From the NCBI RefSeq assembly GCF_022347545.1, contig NZ_JAKREW010000003.1:124001-188000 (forward strand): DNA of 64,000 bases, given 5' to 3'. The DNA is from Terribium retamae (GTDB taxonomy: Bacteria > Pseudomonadota > Alphaproteobacteria > Rhizobiales > Rhizobiaceae). The position numbers and the translations under genes are program-made. Below are positions 55,301-63,913 of the stretch, piece after piece (the first letter of the stretch is position 1; every line of letters starts with the position of its first letter). The notes under the pieces are model-generated. The model was not told the DNA's origin, did no database searches, and worked only from the letters and a program-made list of their open reading frames with translations.

Positions 55301-57292
55301 TCAGCCGTGCAGCCGTGCTTCCGCTGCCTTGGCTGCATCCTCGGCGGTGATGCCGAAGTGCTTGTAGAGCTGCTCGATCGTTCCGGATGCGCCGAAGCCG
55401 GTCATGCCGACGAAGATGCCGTCAGTCCCGATGATCGGATCCCAACCCTGGCGAATGCCGGCTTCGATTGCGATCTTGACCTTGGCCTTGCCAATGATCT
55501 TCTCGCGATAGGCCTCGTCCTGCTGGAAGAACAGTTCGAAGCAGGGAACCGAGACGACGCGGGTCGGATGGCCATGGCCCTGAAGCAAGGCACGGGCGCC
55601 AAGCGCGATCTCGACTTCGGAACCGGTGGCGAAGATGGTGACGGCAGCTTCGCCAGCTTCGGCCGCGGCCAGTTCATAGGCGCCGAGACGGCACAGGTTC
55701 TCTGCCACGTAGTCCGTCCGAACGGCCGGCAGGTTCTGACGGGTCAGCGCCAGCGTCGACGGCGTCTTCTCCGATTCCAGCGCCAGTTGCCAGCATTCCG
55801 CAGCCTCGGTGGCGTCGGCCGGACGGAAGACAAGGTGGTTCGGAATGGCGCGCAGCGCGGCCAGATGCTCGACCGGCTGATGGGTCGGGCCGTCTTCGCC
55901 GAGGCCGATCGAGTCATGCGTCATGACGAAGATCGAGCGGATGCCCATCAGCGAGGCCAGGCGCATGGACGGGCGCGCATAGTCGGTGAAGCACATGAAG
56001 GTGCCGCCGTATGGAATGATGCCACCGTGCAGCGTCATGCCGTTCATGGCCGCAGCCATGCCGTGCTCGCGGACACCGTAGTGTACGTAGCGCTGGCCGT
56101 AGTCGGTCGCAGTAATCGCCTTGGTCTGGCTGGTCTTGGTGTTGTTGGAGCCGGTCAGGTCGGCCGAGCCGCCGATCGTCTCGGGAACCGCGCCATTGAT
56201 CACTTCCAGTGCCATTTCCGACGATTTGCGGGTGGCAACCTTCGGCTTGTCGGCGGCCAGCTTCTTCTTGTAGTCGGCGATGACAGCGTCGAAATCCTGC
56301 GGCAGCTTGCCGGAGATGCGCCGTTCGAACTCGGCGCGCTGCTTTGCATCGGCCTTGGCGAGGCGCCCTTCCCATTCGATGCGCTTCTTGGCGCCGGCTT
56401 CACCGGCAGCGCGCCATGCGTTCAGGATATCAGACGGAATCTCGAAGGCCGGGGATTCCCAGTTGAAGAACTTGCGCGCGCCGGCGATTTCCTCGGCTCC
56501 GAGGGGAGAGCCGTGCACCTTGTTGGTGCCGGCCTTGGTCGGCGCGCCGAAACCGATGGTCGTCTTGGCGGCGATCAGCGTCGGCTTGTCGGAATGGCGG
56601 GCGGCTTCAATGGCGTAGGCGATCGCTTCCGGATCGTGGCCATCGATGTGCATGGCGTTCCAGCCCGATGCCTGGAAACGGGCGACCTGGTCGGTGGAGT
56701 CGGCCAGCGTGACCGGGCCGTCGATGGAGATGTTGTTGTTGTCCCAGAACACGATGAGCTTGTTCAGCCTCAGATGGCCGGCGAGCGAGATCGCCTCCTG
56801 GGAGATGCCTTCCATGAGGCAGCCGTCACCGGCCAGCACATAGGTGTAGTGGTCGACGAGGTCGTTGCCGAAGGCGGCATTCAGGATACGTTCGCCGAGC
56901 GCAAAGCCGACGGAGTTCGAGATGCCCTGGCCGAGCGGGCCGGTGGTGGTCTCGATGCCAGCCGCATGGCCATATTCCGGATGGCCGGCGGTGCGCGAGC
57001 CGAGCTGGCGGAAATTCTTGATCTCGTCGATGGTCATGTCCTCGTAGCCCGTCAGATAGAGCAGCGAGTAGAGCAGCATCGAACCATGGCCGGCGGAGAG
57101 GATGAAACGGTCGCGGTCGGGCCAATGCGGGTTCTTGGCGTCGAATTTCAGGAAGCGCGTGAACAGGACCGTCGCGATGTCCGCAGCGCCCATCGGCAGG
57201 CCAGGATGGCCGGAATTGGCCTTTTCGACGGCGTCCATGGATAGAAAGCGGATCGCATTGGCCATCCGGTCATGTTGTTCGCGCGAAACCAT
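55301..57292 (-). CDS. tkt: Transketolase
   Basis: Thiamine-diphosphate enzyme that exchanges two-carbon units among sugar phosphates in the pentose phosphate pathway. The 663-residue chain shows [20 protein letters not shown], the ThDP motif [32 protein letters not shown] and [20 protein letters not shown]. The first ATG at 57292 has GGAGGAACC before it. It is the first gene of the tkt-gap transcript and diverges from DUF4164-zapA across 257 bases, an arrangement typical of Rhizobiales. The promoter contains the AATCGATT palindrome. Confidence 0.96.
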   Translation of the reverse strand: MVSREQHDRMANAIRFLSMDAVEKANSGHPGLPMGAADIATVLFTRFLKFDAKNPHWPDRDRFILSAGHGSMLLYSLLYLTGYEDMTIDEIKNFRQLGSRTAGHPEYGHAAGIETTTGPLGQGISNSVGFALGERILNAAFGNDLVDHYTYVLAGDGCLMEGISQEAISLAGHLRLNKLIVFWDNNNISIDGPVTLADSTDQVARFQASGWNAMHIDGHDPEAIAYAIEAARHSDKPTLIAAKTTIGFGAPTKAGTNKVHGSPLGAEEIAGARKFFNWESPAFEIPSDILNAWRAAGEAGAKKRIEWEGRLAKADAKQRAEFERRISGKLPQDFDAVIADYKKKLAADKPKVATRKSSEMALEVINGAVPETIGGSADLTGSNNTKTSQTKAITATDYGQRYVHYGVREHGMAAAMNGMTLHGGIIPYGGTFMCFTDYARPSMRLASLMGIRSIFVMTHDSIGLGEDGPTHQPVEHLAALRAIPNHLVFRPADATEAAECWQLALESEKTPSTLALTRQNLPAVRTDYVAENLCRLGAYELAAAEAGEAAVTIFATGSEVEIALGARALLQGHGHPTRVVSVPCFELFFQQDEAYREKIIGKAKVKIAIEAGIRQGWDPIIGTDGIFVGMTGFGASGTIEQLYKHFGITAEDAAKAAEARLHG

Positions 57293-57365
57293 GGTTCCTC
57301 CAGCCGGTCAGGTTCGGAAAAGATGCCGGGACACATAGCAGGCCAGCCGCATGAGTCAATAAAAC

Positions 57366-57394
57366 CTAAATCGATTTAATAGGCTTCTCGTCAA
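57366..57394 (-). promoter_or_regulatory. AATCGATT palindrome and -35 box of tkt
   Basis: TAAATCGATTTA is a perfect 12-bp palindrome at 57367-57378. On the minus strand a TTGACG box stands at 57394-57389, 10 bases upstream of it, so the palindrome overlaps the position expected for the -10 element (GATTTA or ATTTAG at 16-17 bases). A repressor bound here would block RNA polymerase directly. The octamer AATCGATT is shared with the pyk and fbaB promoters. Confidence 0.6.
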
Positions 57395-57549
57395 GGAAAA
57401 TGTTGTCGTGGCCTCATCAATTCGGCGTTAGCGGGGGACAGGAGAGCCGGCTTTATTGACGTGGCCTTCACCCGCCGCCTAATGTTTCGCGAATAACGCG
57501 TTCTGAACGCGAGCGATTCGGTGATGGGCACGGGCTGAGGACGAAGGCC

Positions 57550-57822
57550 ATGACCGGGGAAACGACCCTTAAAGAAGTGATTGCAAGGCTGGGCAGAGCC
57601 ATCGAAGGGCTCGAAAATGCCGTTGCAACGAAGCTGGAAAGCGAACGCGACTATTCCGAGGCAGAGGCCGAGGTGCAGCGGCTGAACGCCGATCGTTCGC
57701 GGTTGGCGCAGGAACTCGACAATTCCGAAGCGCGGGCCGAGCGGCTCGAGGACGCCAATAAGGAGGTGTCACGCCGACTGGTGACCGCGATGGAGACCAT
57801 CCGCGCGGTGCTCGACAGGTAA
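57550..57822 (+). CDS. DUF4164 coiled-coil protein
   Basis: A 90-residue protein, all helix, with the heptad pattern LNADRSRLAQELDNSEARAE. It belongs to DUF4164, found in Rhizobiales just before zapA. A role with ZapA at the division site is suggested by synteny only. GGACGAAGG precedes the ATG. ZapA starts 12 bases after its stop, so the two are an operon. It diverges from tkt. Confidence 0.85.
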   Translation: MTGETTLKEVIARLGRAIEGLENAVATKLESERDYSEAEAEVQRLNADRSRLAQELDNSEARAERLEDANKEVSRRLVTAMETIRAVLDR

Positions 57823-57834
57823 GGGAGGTCTGGC

Positions 57835-58215
57835 ATGGCACAGGTCACTGTCACCATCGACAACAAACAATACCGCATGGCTTGCGACGAGGGTCAGGAA
57901 GATCACCTGATCGATCTCGCCGAACGCTTCGATCGTTATGTCGCGCATCTGAAGGACTCTTTTGGGGAGATCGGCGATCAGCGCCTGACCGTGATGGCCG
58001 GCATCATGGTCATGGACGAGTTGTCCGAGGTGCAGAAGCGCATCAAGGGCATGGAGAGCGAAGTGCTGACCCTGCGCAAGACCCGCGACGAGGCGCTAAC
58101 AAAGGCGGACAAGAACGATCAGGCCCTGACGGGGGCCCTGGGCTCCCTGGCCCAGCGCATGGAAGATCTCGCCGCATCGCTCACGCCGCGCAAGACCACG
58201 GAAAGCCCTTCCTAG
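57835..58215 (+). CDS. zapA: Cell division protein ZapA
   Basis: Binds FtsZ and bundles its filaments at the division site. The 126-residue protein has the ZapA N-terminal strand MAQVTVTIDNKQYRMACDEG and the helical QEDHLIDLAERFDRYVAHLK, with MAGIMVMDELSEVQKRIKGM in the coiled-coil. Ribosome site GGGAGG. It follows DUF4164. In many proteobacteria the 6S RNA gene lies just downstream; here a structured gap and a peroxiredoxin gene follow instead, and I cannot confirm 6S RNA. Confidence 0.88.
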   Translation: MAQVTVTIDNKQYRMACDEGQEDHLIDLAERFDRYVAHLKDSFGEIGDQRLTVMAGIMVMDELSEVQKRIKGMESEVLTLRKTRDEALTKADKNDQALTGALGSLAQRMEDLAASLTPRKTTESPS

Positions 58216-58233
58216 CGAGCTGTTGCAAGACCC

Positions 58234-58282
58234 TACCGCGCGCAAGGAAACTATTTTCCACTTTATCGGGCGTGATGCGGTA
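58234..58282. other. Structured segment after zapA (possible small RNA or terminator)
   Basis: TACCGC (58234-58239) pairs with GCGGTA (58277-58282), enclosing a small hairpin GGAAA-CTAT-TTTCC (58246-58259). AAAAA follows on the plus strand rather than a T-run, so it is not a standard plus-strand terminator. It may be an RNA element of the 168-base gap between zapA and the peroxiredoxin gene. A second hairpin, GCCGG-TTGGTT-CCGGC-like, lies near 58330-58350. Neither matches a family I can name. Confidence 0.35.
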
Positions 58283-58383
58283 AAAACCACCTCCCTAACG
58301 TCATCTTTTTGGAGGAAGATGCGACAATTGCCGGTTGGTTGCCGGCAGCTGCCATTCAATGCGTTTCAAGGGGTAGGTCCGCT

Positions 58384-59043
58384 ATGAGCCTTCGTATCAA
58401 CAGCACCGCGCCGGATTTCGAGGCCGAAACCACGCAGGGATCGATCCATTTTCACGACTGGATCGGCGACGGATGGGCCGTGCTTTTCAGCCATCCGAAG
58501 AACTTCACGCCGGTCTGCACGACCGAACTCGGAACCATGGCCGGCCTCGAAGGTGAGTTTAAGAAACGCAACGTCAAGATCATCGGCATTTCCGTGGATC
58601 CAGTCGAAAGCCATGGCAAATGGCAAGACGACATCAAGACTGCTACCGGCCACGTCGTCGCCTATCCATTGATCGGCGACAAAGACCTCAAGGTCGCCAA
58701 GCTCTATGAGATGCTGCCGGAAGAGGCGGGCGACAGTTCTGATGGCCGCACGCCTGCCGACAATGCCACGGTACGCTCCGTCTATGTGATCGGGCCCGAC
58801 AAGAAGATCAAACTGATCCTGACCTATCCGATGACCACCGGGCGCAATTTCGACGAGATCTTGCGCGTCATCGATTCCATCCAGCTCACCGCGAAGCATC
58901 AGGTGGCAACGCCGGCCAATTGGAAACAGGGCGACGATGTCATCATCACCGCCGCGGTCTCGAACGAAGATGCGATCAAGCGTTTCGGCGCCTACGAGAC
59001 CATTTTGCCCTATCTTCGAAAAACCAAGCAGCCCACCGCCTGA
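58384..59043 (+). CDS. 1-Cys peroxiredoxin (Prx6 type)
   Basis: Reduces hydrogen and organic peroxides. The 219-residue protein has the active site FSHPKNFTPVCTTELGTMAG with the peroxidatic cysteine; no second cysteine is present in the whole chain, so it is a 1-Cys enzyme needing an external thiol. The C-terminal domain (after about residue 160) is that of Prx6, with YPMTTGRNFDEILRVIDSIQ. The frame starts at 58309, but the ATG at 58384 begins the conserved SLRINSTAPDFEAET. It precedes a sulfur-type beta-lactamase-fold gene by 131 bases. Confidence 0.9.
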   Translation: MSLRINSTAPDFEAETTQGSIHFHDWIGDGWAVLFSHPKNFTPVCTTELGTMAGLEGEFKKRNVKIIGISVDPVESHGKWQDDIKTATGHVVAYPLIGDKDLKVAKLYEMLPEEAGDSSDGRTPADNATVRSVYVIGPDKKIKLILTYPMTTGRNFDEILRVIDSIQLTAKHQVATPANWKQGDDVIITAAVSNEDAIKRFGAYETILPYLRKTKQPTA

Positions 59044-59149
59044 ATCTCTTCAGGCGATTGCTCGTTCGTTTTGTGTCTAAACGGTCTGTGAGAAGTCTGT
59101 GCTTGACGGCGCGGATTTCGCAGATGACGATACTCTCTATCGGTCTGGA

Positions 59150-59163
59150 ATTAGAAAACTAAT
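59150..59163. promoter_or_regulatory. ATTAG-N4-CTAAT palindrome before MBL-fold gene
   Basis: ATTAG-AAAA-CTAAT (59150-59163) is a perfect inverted repeat ending 11 bases before the ATG of the metallo-hydrolase. In related bacteria the Blh hydrolases are controlled by BigR, an ArsR-type repressor sensing persulfide or sulfide and binding AT-rich palindromes. No BigR gene is near; the link is inference. Confidence 0.45.
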
Positions 59164-59174
59164 CCTAGGGAGCG

Positions 59175-60062
59175 ATGCGGGAGGCGCAGTTGGACGCATC
59201 TTTGGCAAAGCCACAGGTGACCGGCTTCTACGACAAGCCGACCGGGTCGATTCAGTACATCGTGACGGATAGTGCGACACGCCGCTGCGCCATCATCGAC
59301 CCGGTGCTGGATTTCGACGAGAAGTCGGGGGCGACGTCAACCGGCAATGCGGATGCGCTGCTCGATTTCATCGCAGAAAATGGGCTTGAGCTGGAATGGA
59401 TCCTCGATACGCATCCTCATGCCGACCATTTTTCTGCCGCCGATTATTTGAAGCGAAAAACCGGAGCGCCGGTCGGTATCGGGGAACGGATCGTCGATGT
59501 CCAGGCGCTGTGGAAGGCGATCTATAACTGGCCGGATTTTCGTGCAGACGGCTCGCAATGGGACCGGCTGTTCGCCGACGGCGAAATCTTCCATATCGGC
59601 TCGCTGCCGGTCACGGTGCTGTTTTCGCCTGGACATACGCTGGCATCCATCACCTATGTGATCGGGGATGCAGCATTCATCCATGACACCATGTTCATGC
59701 CGGACAGCGGCACAGCCCGCGCCGACTTTCCGGGCGGTAGCGCCGTCCGTCTTTGGCAATCGATCCAGCGAATTCTGGCCCTGCCGGGCGAAACACGACT
59801 TTTCGTCGGTCATGATTATCAGCCGGGCGGCCGCGAAGCTCGATGGGAGACGACCGTAGCCGAACAGAAACGCAGCAACTCTCACGTCCACGTGCCGACG
59901 ACCGAGGCCGAGTTCGTGGCCTTGCGCGAGGCGCGCGACAAGACCTTGCCGATGCCTCGGTTGATCCTGCATGCCCTGCAGGTCAACATGAATGGCGGGC
60001 GGCTGCCCGAGCCGGAAGCGAATGGCAAAAGATATCTGAAGTTTCCGCTGAATGGGCTGTAG
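59175..60062 (+). CDS. MBL-fold metallo-hydrolase, persulfide dioxygenase/Blh-like
   Basis: A metallo-beta-lactamase-fold enzyme of 295 residues. The metal site is ILDTHPHADHFSAADYL (HxHxDH), with SPGHTLASITYVIG, the acidic DTMFMPDSGTARADFPGG and FVGHDYQPGG later on. This order is that of the ETHE1/Blh group, which oxidises glutathione persulfide in sulfide detoxification. No rhodanese domain is fused. The palindrome upstream and the peroxiredoxin neighbour fit thiol stress. The activity itself is inferred from the family. Confidence 0.83.
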   Translation: MREAQLDASLAKPQVTGFYDKPTGSIQYIVTDSATRRCAIIDPVLDFDEKSGATSTGNADALLDFIAENGLELEWILDTHPHADHFSAADYLKRKTGAPVGIGERIVDVQALWKAIYNWPDFRADGSQWDRLFADGEIFHIGSLPVTVLFSPGHTLASITYVIGDAAFIHDTMFMPDSGTARADFPGGSAVRLWQSIQRILALPGETRLFVGHDYQPGGREARWETTVAEQKRSNSHVHVPTTEAEFVALREARDKTLPMPRLILHALQVNMNGGRLPEPEANGKRYLKFPLNGL

Positions 60063-60080
60063 TGCCGGGCAAATAAGAAA

Positions 60081-60102
60081 CGGCGCCGGTTGCCCGGCGC
60101 CG
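60081..60102. terminator. Terminator between MBL gene and rpoH
   Basis: CGGCGCCGG-TTGC-CCGGCGCCG (60081-60102) is a perfect 9-bp stem, followed on the minus strand by TTTCTTATTT and on the plus strand by TGTCTT. It can end both convergent transcripts, with the stronger signal for rpoH. Confidence 0.85.
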
Positions 60103-60127
60103 TGTCTTCATGTGACTGTCGGAACCG

Positions 60128-61039
60128 TCAGGCAGCCGGCTGCGCATCGATGGTGCGCAACGCCTGGGCCTGACGCTTGGCGGCGGCCTTGACCGCATCC
60201 TGAACCTTTTCGAAGGCACGCACTTCGATCTGGCGCACGCGTTCGCGGGAGATGTCGAACTCGGCCGACAGTTCTTCCAGCGTCAACGGCTCCTCGGCGA
60301 GGCGGCGGGCCTCGAAGATGCGGCGTTCGCGATCGTTGAGGACGGACATGGCGCCGGCCAGCATCTGGCGGCGATTGTCGAGTTCGTCCTGCTCGATCAG
60401 CATCTCTTCCTGGCTGTCATGGTCGTCGACCAGCCAGTCTTGCCATTCGCCGCTTTCGCCCTCGGTCGCCCGGATCGGCGCGTTGAGCGAGGCATCGCCG
60501 GAGAGGCGGCGGTTCATCGACACCACTTCCTCTTCCGAGACGTTGAGGCGCGTGGCGATCTCGGTGATCTGCTCGGGCTTCAGATCGCCGTCGTCGAGCG
60601 CCTGGATCTTGCCCTTCACCTTGCGCAGGTTGAAGAACAGGCGCTTCTGGTTGGCGGTCGTGCCCATCTTGACCAGGCTCCACGAGCGCAGGATGTATTC
60701 CTGGATCGAGGCCTTGATCCACCACATGGCATAGGTGGCCAGCCGGAAACCACGTTCCGGCTCGAACTTCTTGACGGCCTGCATCAGGCCGACATTGCCT
60801 TCCGAGATGACTTCACCGATCGGCAGCCCATAGCCGCGATAGCCCATGGCGATCTTGGCCACGAGCCTGAGGTGGCTGGTGACCAGCTTGTGGGCAGCGC
60901 CGGTGTCTTCATGCTCCTGGTACCGCTTGGCGAGCATGTACTCTTCCTGCGGCTGAAGCATCGGAAAGCGACGGATTTCTTCCAGGTAGCGGCTGAGGCC
61001 GCCTTCACCGGAAACGATACTGGGTAGTGACTGGGCCAT
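60128..61039 (-). CDS. rpoH: RNA polymerase heat-shock sigma factor RpoH
   Basis: Directs RNA polymerase to heat-shock promoters. The 303-residue protein shows the sigma-70 region 2 (GLMQAVKKFEPERGFRLATY and AMWWIKASIQEYILRSWSLV) and the RpoH box QKRLFFNLRKVKGK, which is specific for sigma-32. Region 4 contains LTLEELSAEFDISRERVRQI. Several Rhizobiales have two rpoH genes; this one resembles the rpoH1 type by its N-terminus. Ribosome site AGGAGGGCG. It lies between the MBL gene, convergent, and rluD on the same strand, 189 bases upstream. Confidence 0.94.
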   Translation of the reverse strand: MAQSLPSIVSGEGGLSRYLEEIRRFPMLQPQEEYMLAKRYQEHEDTGAAHKLVTSHLRLVAKIAMGYRGYGLPIGEVISEGNVGLMQAVKKFEPERGFRLATYAMWWIKASIQEYILRSWSLVKMGTTANQKRLFFNLRKVKGKIQALDDGDLKPEQITEIATRLNVSEEEVVSMNRRLSGDASLNAPIRATEGESGEWQDWLVDDHDSQEEMLIEQDELDNRRQMLAGAMSVLNDRERRIFEARRLAEEPLTLEELSAEFDISRERVRQIEVRAFEKVQDAVKAAAKRQAQALRTIDAQPAA

Positions 61040-61228
61040 GAATAGCGCCCTCCTCTCTTTTAGGAATGTCCCCGAAACGCGGCGGACATATGACGCGCCT
61101 GCCTGACGGCACGATCGCGTTAGACAATTTATACCGGAACAAACCCGGAAAATCCACGTATTTGTTCAAGGTGGAACAGTGTGTCACCGCTAAGTGAACA
61201 ATACGAGTCAGGTTTTTTGGTGGCAGGT

Positions 61229-62272
61229 TCAGAGATTTCGAAAGCCGCCGACCAGAACCTCCATGTCCCCTGGCATCGGCGCTTCGAACCTCATCGTCAG
61301 ATGGGTATCGGGATGGCTGAATTCAAGTAGACGTGCATGCAAGGCCTGGCGCGGAAAAGCTGCGACCTCGCTCTTCAGCGGCTCCGGCAGCCGGTTGGCC
61401 TTCGTGCGGAAGGCCTGGCCATAGTCCGGATCGCCGACCAGCGGGTGGCCGATATGCGCCATGTGTACGCGGATCTGATGGGTGCGGCCGGTTTCGAGCC
61501 GGCATTCGACGAGGCTTGCGGCTGCAAATTTGTCCTGTTCTTCGCCGAAACGTTCCTCCACCGTGTAGTGGGTGACGGCATGGCGTGCATCTTCGCGGTG
61601 TTCCGGCACGACGGCGCGCCGAACCCGATCGGCAGCGCGGCCGAGCGGTGCATCAATGGTGCCGGTCGGTCGTGAGGGAATACCCCAAACCAGCGCGACA
61701 TAGGCGCGCTGCAGGTCACCGGTGCGGCCGTGGTCGGCGAAGGCCTCGGACAAGGCGCGATGGGCATGGTCGGTCTTGGCCACCACCATGACGCCGCTGG
61801 TATCCTTATCGAGCCGGTGCACGATGCCCGGTCGCCTGACACCGCCGATGCCGGAAAGGCTAGCGCCGCAATGATGGATCAGTGCATTGACCAGCGTGCC
61901 GGTCCAGTTGCCTGCACCGGGATGGACGACCAGGCCCGCCGGCTTGTTGATGACGATCAGGCTGTCGTCCTCATACAGAACGTCGAGCGGAATGTTCTCG
62001 CCCTGTGGTTCGGCAGGCTCGGGTTCCGGCATCTCCACGGAAATCAAGTCACCCGCGGCGAGCTTGCGCTTGACCTCGTCTATCCGCTGTCCGCCGATGC
62101 GAACGGCCCCTTGCTTGATCAGCGCTTGGATGCGGCTGCGCGACAGCTCCGGCGCCAGCTGCGCGGCAAGCCACTGATCGAGGCGCTGGCCGGCAGCATC
62201 TTCGCCGGCTTTGAGCTCGATCGGCGCCGCCCCTATCATTTCTTCGGTGTCTTCGTTATCAGGTGCGGCCAT
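61229..62272 (-). CDS. rluD: 23S rRNA pseudouridine synthase, RluA/RluD family
   Basis: Turns uridines of 23S rRNA helix 69 to pseudouridine, as inferred from family. The 347-residue protein has an N-terminal S4 domain (RLDQWLAAQLAPELSRSRIQ, ALIKQGAVRIGG), the catalytic loop GIVHRLDKDTSGVMVVAKTD with the Asp nucleophile, and the C-terminal LETGRTHQIRVHMAHIGHPL. The start at 62272 has no strong competing ATG. It diverges from the DUF6476 gene by 26 bases. It may share a transcript with rpoH downstream, as in other alphaproteobacteria where this pair is adjacent. Confidence 0.9.
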   Translation of the reverse strand: MAAPDNEDTEEMIGAAPIELKAGEDAAGQRLDQWLAAQLAPELSRSRIQALIKQGAVRIGGQRIDEVKRKLAAGDLISVEMPEPEPAEPQGENIPLDVLYEDDSLIVINKPAGLVVHPGAGNWTGTLVNALIHHCGASLSGIGGVRRPGIVHRLDKDTSGVMVVAKTDHAHRALSEAFADHGRTGDLQRAYVALVWGIPSRPTGTIDAPLGRAADRVRRAVVPEHREDARHAVTHYTVEERFGEEQDKFAAASLVECRLETGRTHQIRVHMAHIGHPLVGDPDYGQAFRTKANRLPEPLKSEVAAFPRQALHARLLEFSHPDTHLTMRFEAPMPGDMEVLVGGFRNL

Positions 62273-62298
62273 CGAAACAGTTCCGGAATAGATCGCCC

Positions 62299-62679
62299 AT
62301 GGCCCGGCCCCTTGCCGATGACGAGGAAGACAAGCCGCTCGATCCGAATGTGGACAAGCTGCGCAGGAAGCTGATCCGCTTCATGGTCGTCAATCTTGGC
62401 CTGTTGTTCTTCGCCCTTATGGTCGTGGTGGCGGCGCTTGTCTACAAATCCTACACCGCCAAGCCGACCGCACCGATTGCCGGCGATATCCAGACCCCGG
62501 CGGGCGAGCCGCAGAGCGGGGATATTGTCCTGCCGGTCGGCGCCAAGGTGCTGTCGCAGTCGTTGTCCGGAGACCGTCTGTCGATCGAGGCGGAACTGAC
62601 CGACGGCAGCCGCGCGATCTTCGTCTTCGATATTGCTGAGCGGCGCATGATCGGTCGCTACACGCTGCGCCTGCAGTAG
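62299..62679 (+). CDS. DUF6476 small membrane protein
   Basis: A 126-residue protein with a polar N-terminus (ARPLADDEEDKPLDPNVDKL), one membrane helix (FMVVNLGLLFFALMVVVAAL) and a C-terminal beta domain (VLSQSLSGDRLSIEAELTDG). The family DUF6476 is alphaproteobacterial, of unknown function, and often sits next to rluD. The frame begins at 62263 inside rluD; the ATG at 62299 is preferred. The next gene follows after 5 bases. Confidence 0.8.
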   Translation: MARPLADDEEDKPLDPNVDKLRRKLIRFMVVNLGLLFFALMVVVAALVYKSYTAKPTAPIAGDIQTPAGEPQSGDIVLPVGAKVLSQSLSGDRLSIEAELTDGSRAIFVFDIAERRMIGRYTLRLQ

Positions 62680-62684
62680 GGCTG

Positions 62685-63089
62685 ATGAGCGATTTTGCCA
62701 CCGGCCGCCGCGTCGCCACTGTTGCACTGGTGGTTGCAGACTATCACGAAGCGATCCGCTGGTATGTCGACCGCGCGGGCTTCACGCTGACGTCCGATGT
62801 GGATCTCGGCGGCGGCAAGCGGTGGGTGACGGTCGAGCCGGCGGGCGGGGGTGCCCGTCTGCTGTTGGCCAAAGCTGACGGTGCAAAGCAGACTGCCAGC
62901 ATTGGCAACCAGACCGGGGGCCGCGTCGCCTTCTTCCTCGAAACGGATGATTTCGCTCGCGATCATGCAGCCATGCTGGCGCGCGGCGTGGAGTTCCGCG
63001 AAGCGCCACGTCACGAGCCTTATGGCACTGTCGCCGTATTTGCCGACCTTTACGGCAATCTCTGGGACCTGATTCAGCCGAAGAGCTGA
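62685..63089 (+). CDS. VOC-family (glyoxalase-like) protein
   Basis: A 134-residue protein with one glyoxalase/bleomycin-resistance fold. The betaalphabetabetabeta module is visible in ATVALVVADYHEAIRWYVDR, GFTLTSDVDLGGGKRWVTVE and EAPRHEPYGTVAVFADLYGN. Metal ligands would include a His near the start and Glu near VFADLYGNLWD; enzyme reaction unknown. It is co-directional with and 5 bases after DUF6476. A 7-bp hairpin, GCCTGTT with AACAGGC, follows at 63190-63212. Confidence 0.83.
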   Translation: MSDFATGRRVATVALVVADYHEAIRWYVDRAGFTLTSDVDLGGGKRWVTVEPAGGGARLLLAKADGAKQTASIGNQTGGRVAFFLETDDFARDHAAMLARGVEFREAPRHEPYGTVAVFADLYGNLWDLIQPKS

Positions 63090-63237
63090 ACGTGGTGTCC
63101 AAAGCCGCCCCTCGGCCTGCAACCATACCGCTGGTCGGGTGGGAGGCGGCGGTGATGGCGTCATGTCGCTTGCGAAACTTGCCTTCTCAGCCTGTTGCTT
63201 TTTCAAACAGGCCAGCCTATATCGCCGGTTCTCGGCT

Positions 63238-63312
63238 GCGCCCATCGTCTAGCGGTCAGGACGGCGCCCTCTCACGGCGCAAACAGGGGTTCGATTCCCC
63301 TTGGGCGTACCA
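63238..63312 (+). tRNA. tRNA-Glu (anticodon CTC)
   Basis: A 75-base tRNA with a full cloverleaf. The acceptor GCGCCCA pairs with TGGGCGT (one G-T), the D arm is GTCTAGCGGTCAGGAC, the anticodon stem GCGCC/GGCGC holds the loop CTCTCAC with CTC at 63271-63273, and the T arm is AGGGG-TTCGATT-CCCCT. The 3' CCA is encoded. CTC reads GAG codons. The tRNA is single, without neighbouring tRNA genes. I saw no integrase or duplicated 3' end to suggest an inserted island. Confidence 0.96.
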
Positions 63313-63463
63313 ATCTCTCCGATGACTTACTGTGCTCGCGGAGCCTTCTTAGAAGGATTGACCATCCTTGGAGGCTCGGGCACCTTAGCTGCGGTGGAAG
63401 GGCGTCATCAGGGGATCGTCGATACGGTCGCCACGCCGACAGGCTTTTGAGAGACCTCTTCCA

Positions 63464-63769
63464 ATGTCCAGAAACTTGAAAACTGCAATCGTCGGGATCA
63501 TTGTCGCTCTGGCCGTTGGCCTTGCCGTCAATTATGGACTGATCAGCCAGCAGACGGCCGACGAGATCAAAGCGAAGACCGACGAAGTTCTGACCAACGA
63601 GCAAACGGCGCAGCCCGGTGAGCCAACGGCTCCCGCTCCGCAAACGGCGCCCCAAGCCCCGAACGCTCCATCGGTTGAACCGCAGCAAGAGCCACAACAG
63701 GAAGCTCAGACGCCGGTGCCACCGCCTGCCTCGAGCGGTGGCCAGGAGCCGGCGGCGCCGGCAAACTAA
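63464..63769 (+). CDS. Small Pro/Gln-rich single-helix membrane protein
   Basis: A 101-residue protein with an N-terminal membrane helix (AIVGIIVALAVGLAVNYGLI) followed by a flexible tail rich in Pro, Gln, Ala and Glu (EPTAPAPQTAPQAPNAPSVE). The tail would be periplasmic or extracellular. It lacks any catalytic motif. Family unknown to me. It lies 151 bases after the tRNA and is closed by a strong palindrome. The ORF is supported by its membrane topology and the AT-poor, in-frame composition; the start ATG has AGACCTCTTCCA before it with weak Shine-Dalgarno. Confidence 0.68.
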   Translation: MSRNLKTAIVGIIVALAVGLAVNYGLISQQTADEIKAKTDEVLTNEQTAQPGEPTAPAPQTAPQAPNAPSVEPQQEPQQEAQTPVPPPASSGGQEPAAPAN

Positions 63770-63828
63770 GCGTTCAAAAGGATGGGTCGCCGGTAATTCT
63801 CTGAAAGAGGGCTTCGGTACGAAACCAA

Positions 63829-63861
63829 GCGAGGCGAATGGCACCTTGCCATTCGCCTCGC
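63829..63861. terminator. Palindromic terminator after the small membrane protein
   Basis: CGAGGCGAATGGC-ACCTT-GCCATTCGCCTCG is a 13-bp perfect stem (14 with the outer G-C pair) at 63829-63861. It lies between a plus-strand gene and a minus-strand gene ending at 63914, so it can serve both. No long T-run follows. Confidence 0.75.
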
Positions 63862-63913
63862 ACCTGCGTCATCGCAACATCCGGGACCCCTATTGGGCCC
63901 ATCTGCGAGACCT

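Noticed and set aside
55307..57244. A 645-residue plus-strand frame opposite tkt
   Set aside because: Antisense to transketolase in a high-GC gene; no recognisable domain and no ribosome site.
58216..58383. 6S RNA gene after zapA
   Set aside because: Position would fit, but I could not recognise the 6S fold or conserved bubble by eye; listed only as a structured gap.
61120..61185. EcfG-type promoter (GGAAC-N16-CGTA) near rpoH
   Set aside because: It is on the plus strand, while rpoH is on the minus strand and no plus-strand gene follows, so it is probably chance.
63238..63463. Genomic island attachment site at tRNA-Glu
   Set aside because: No integrase gene and no repeat of the tRNA 3' end was seen in the window.
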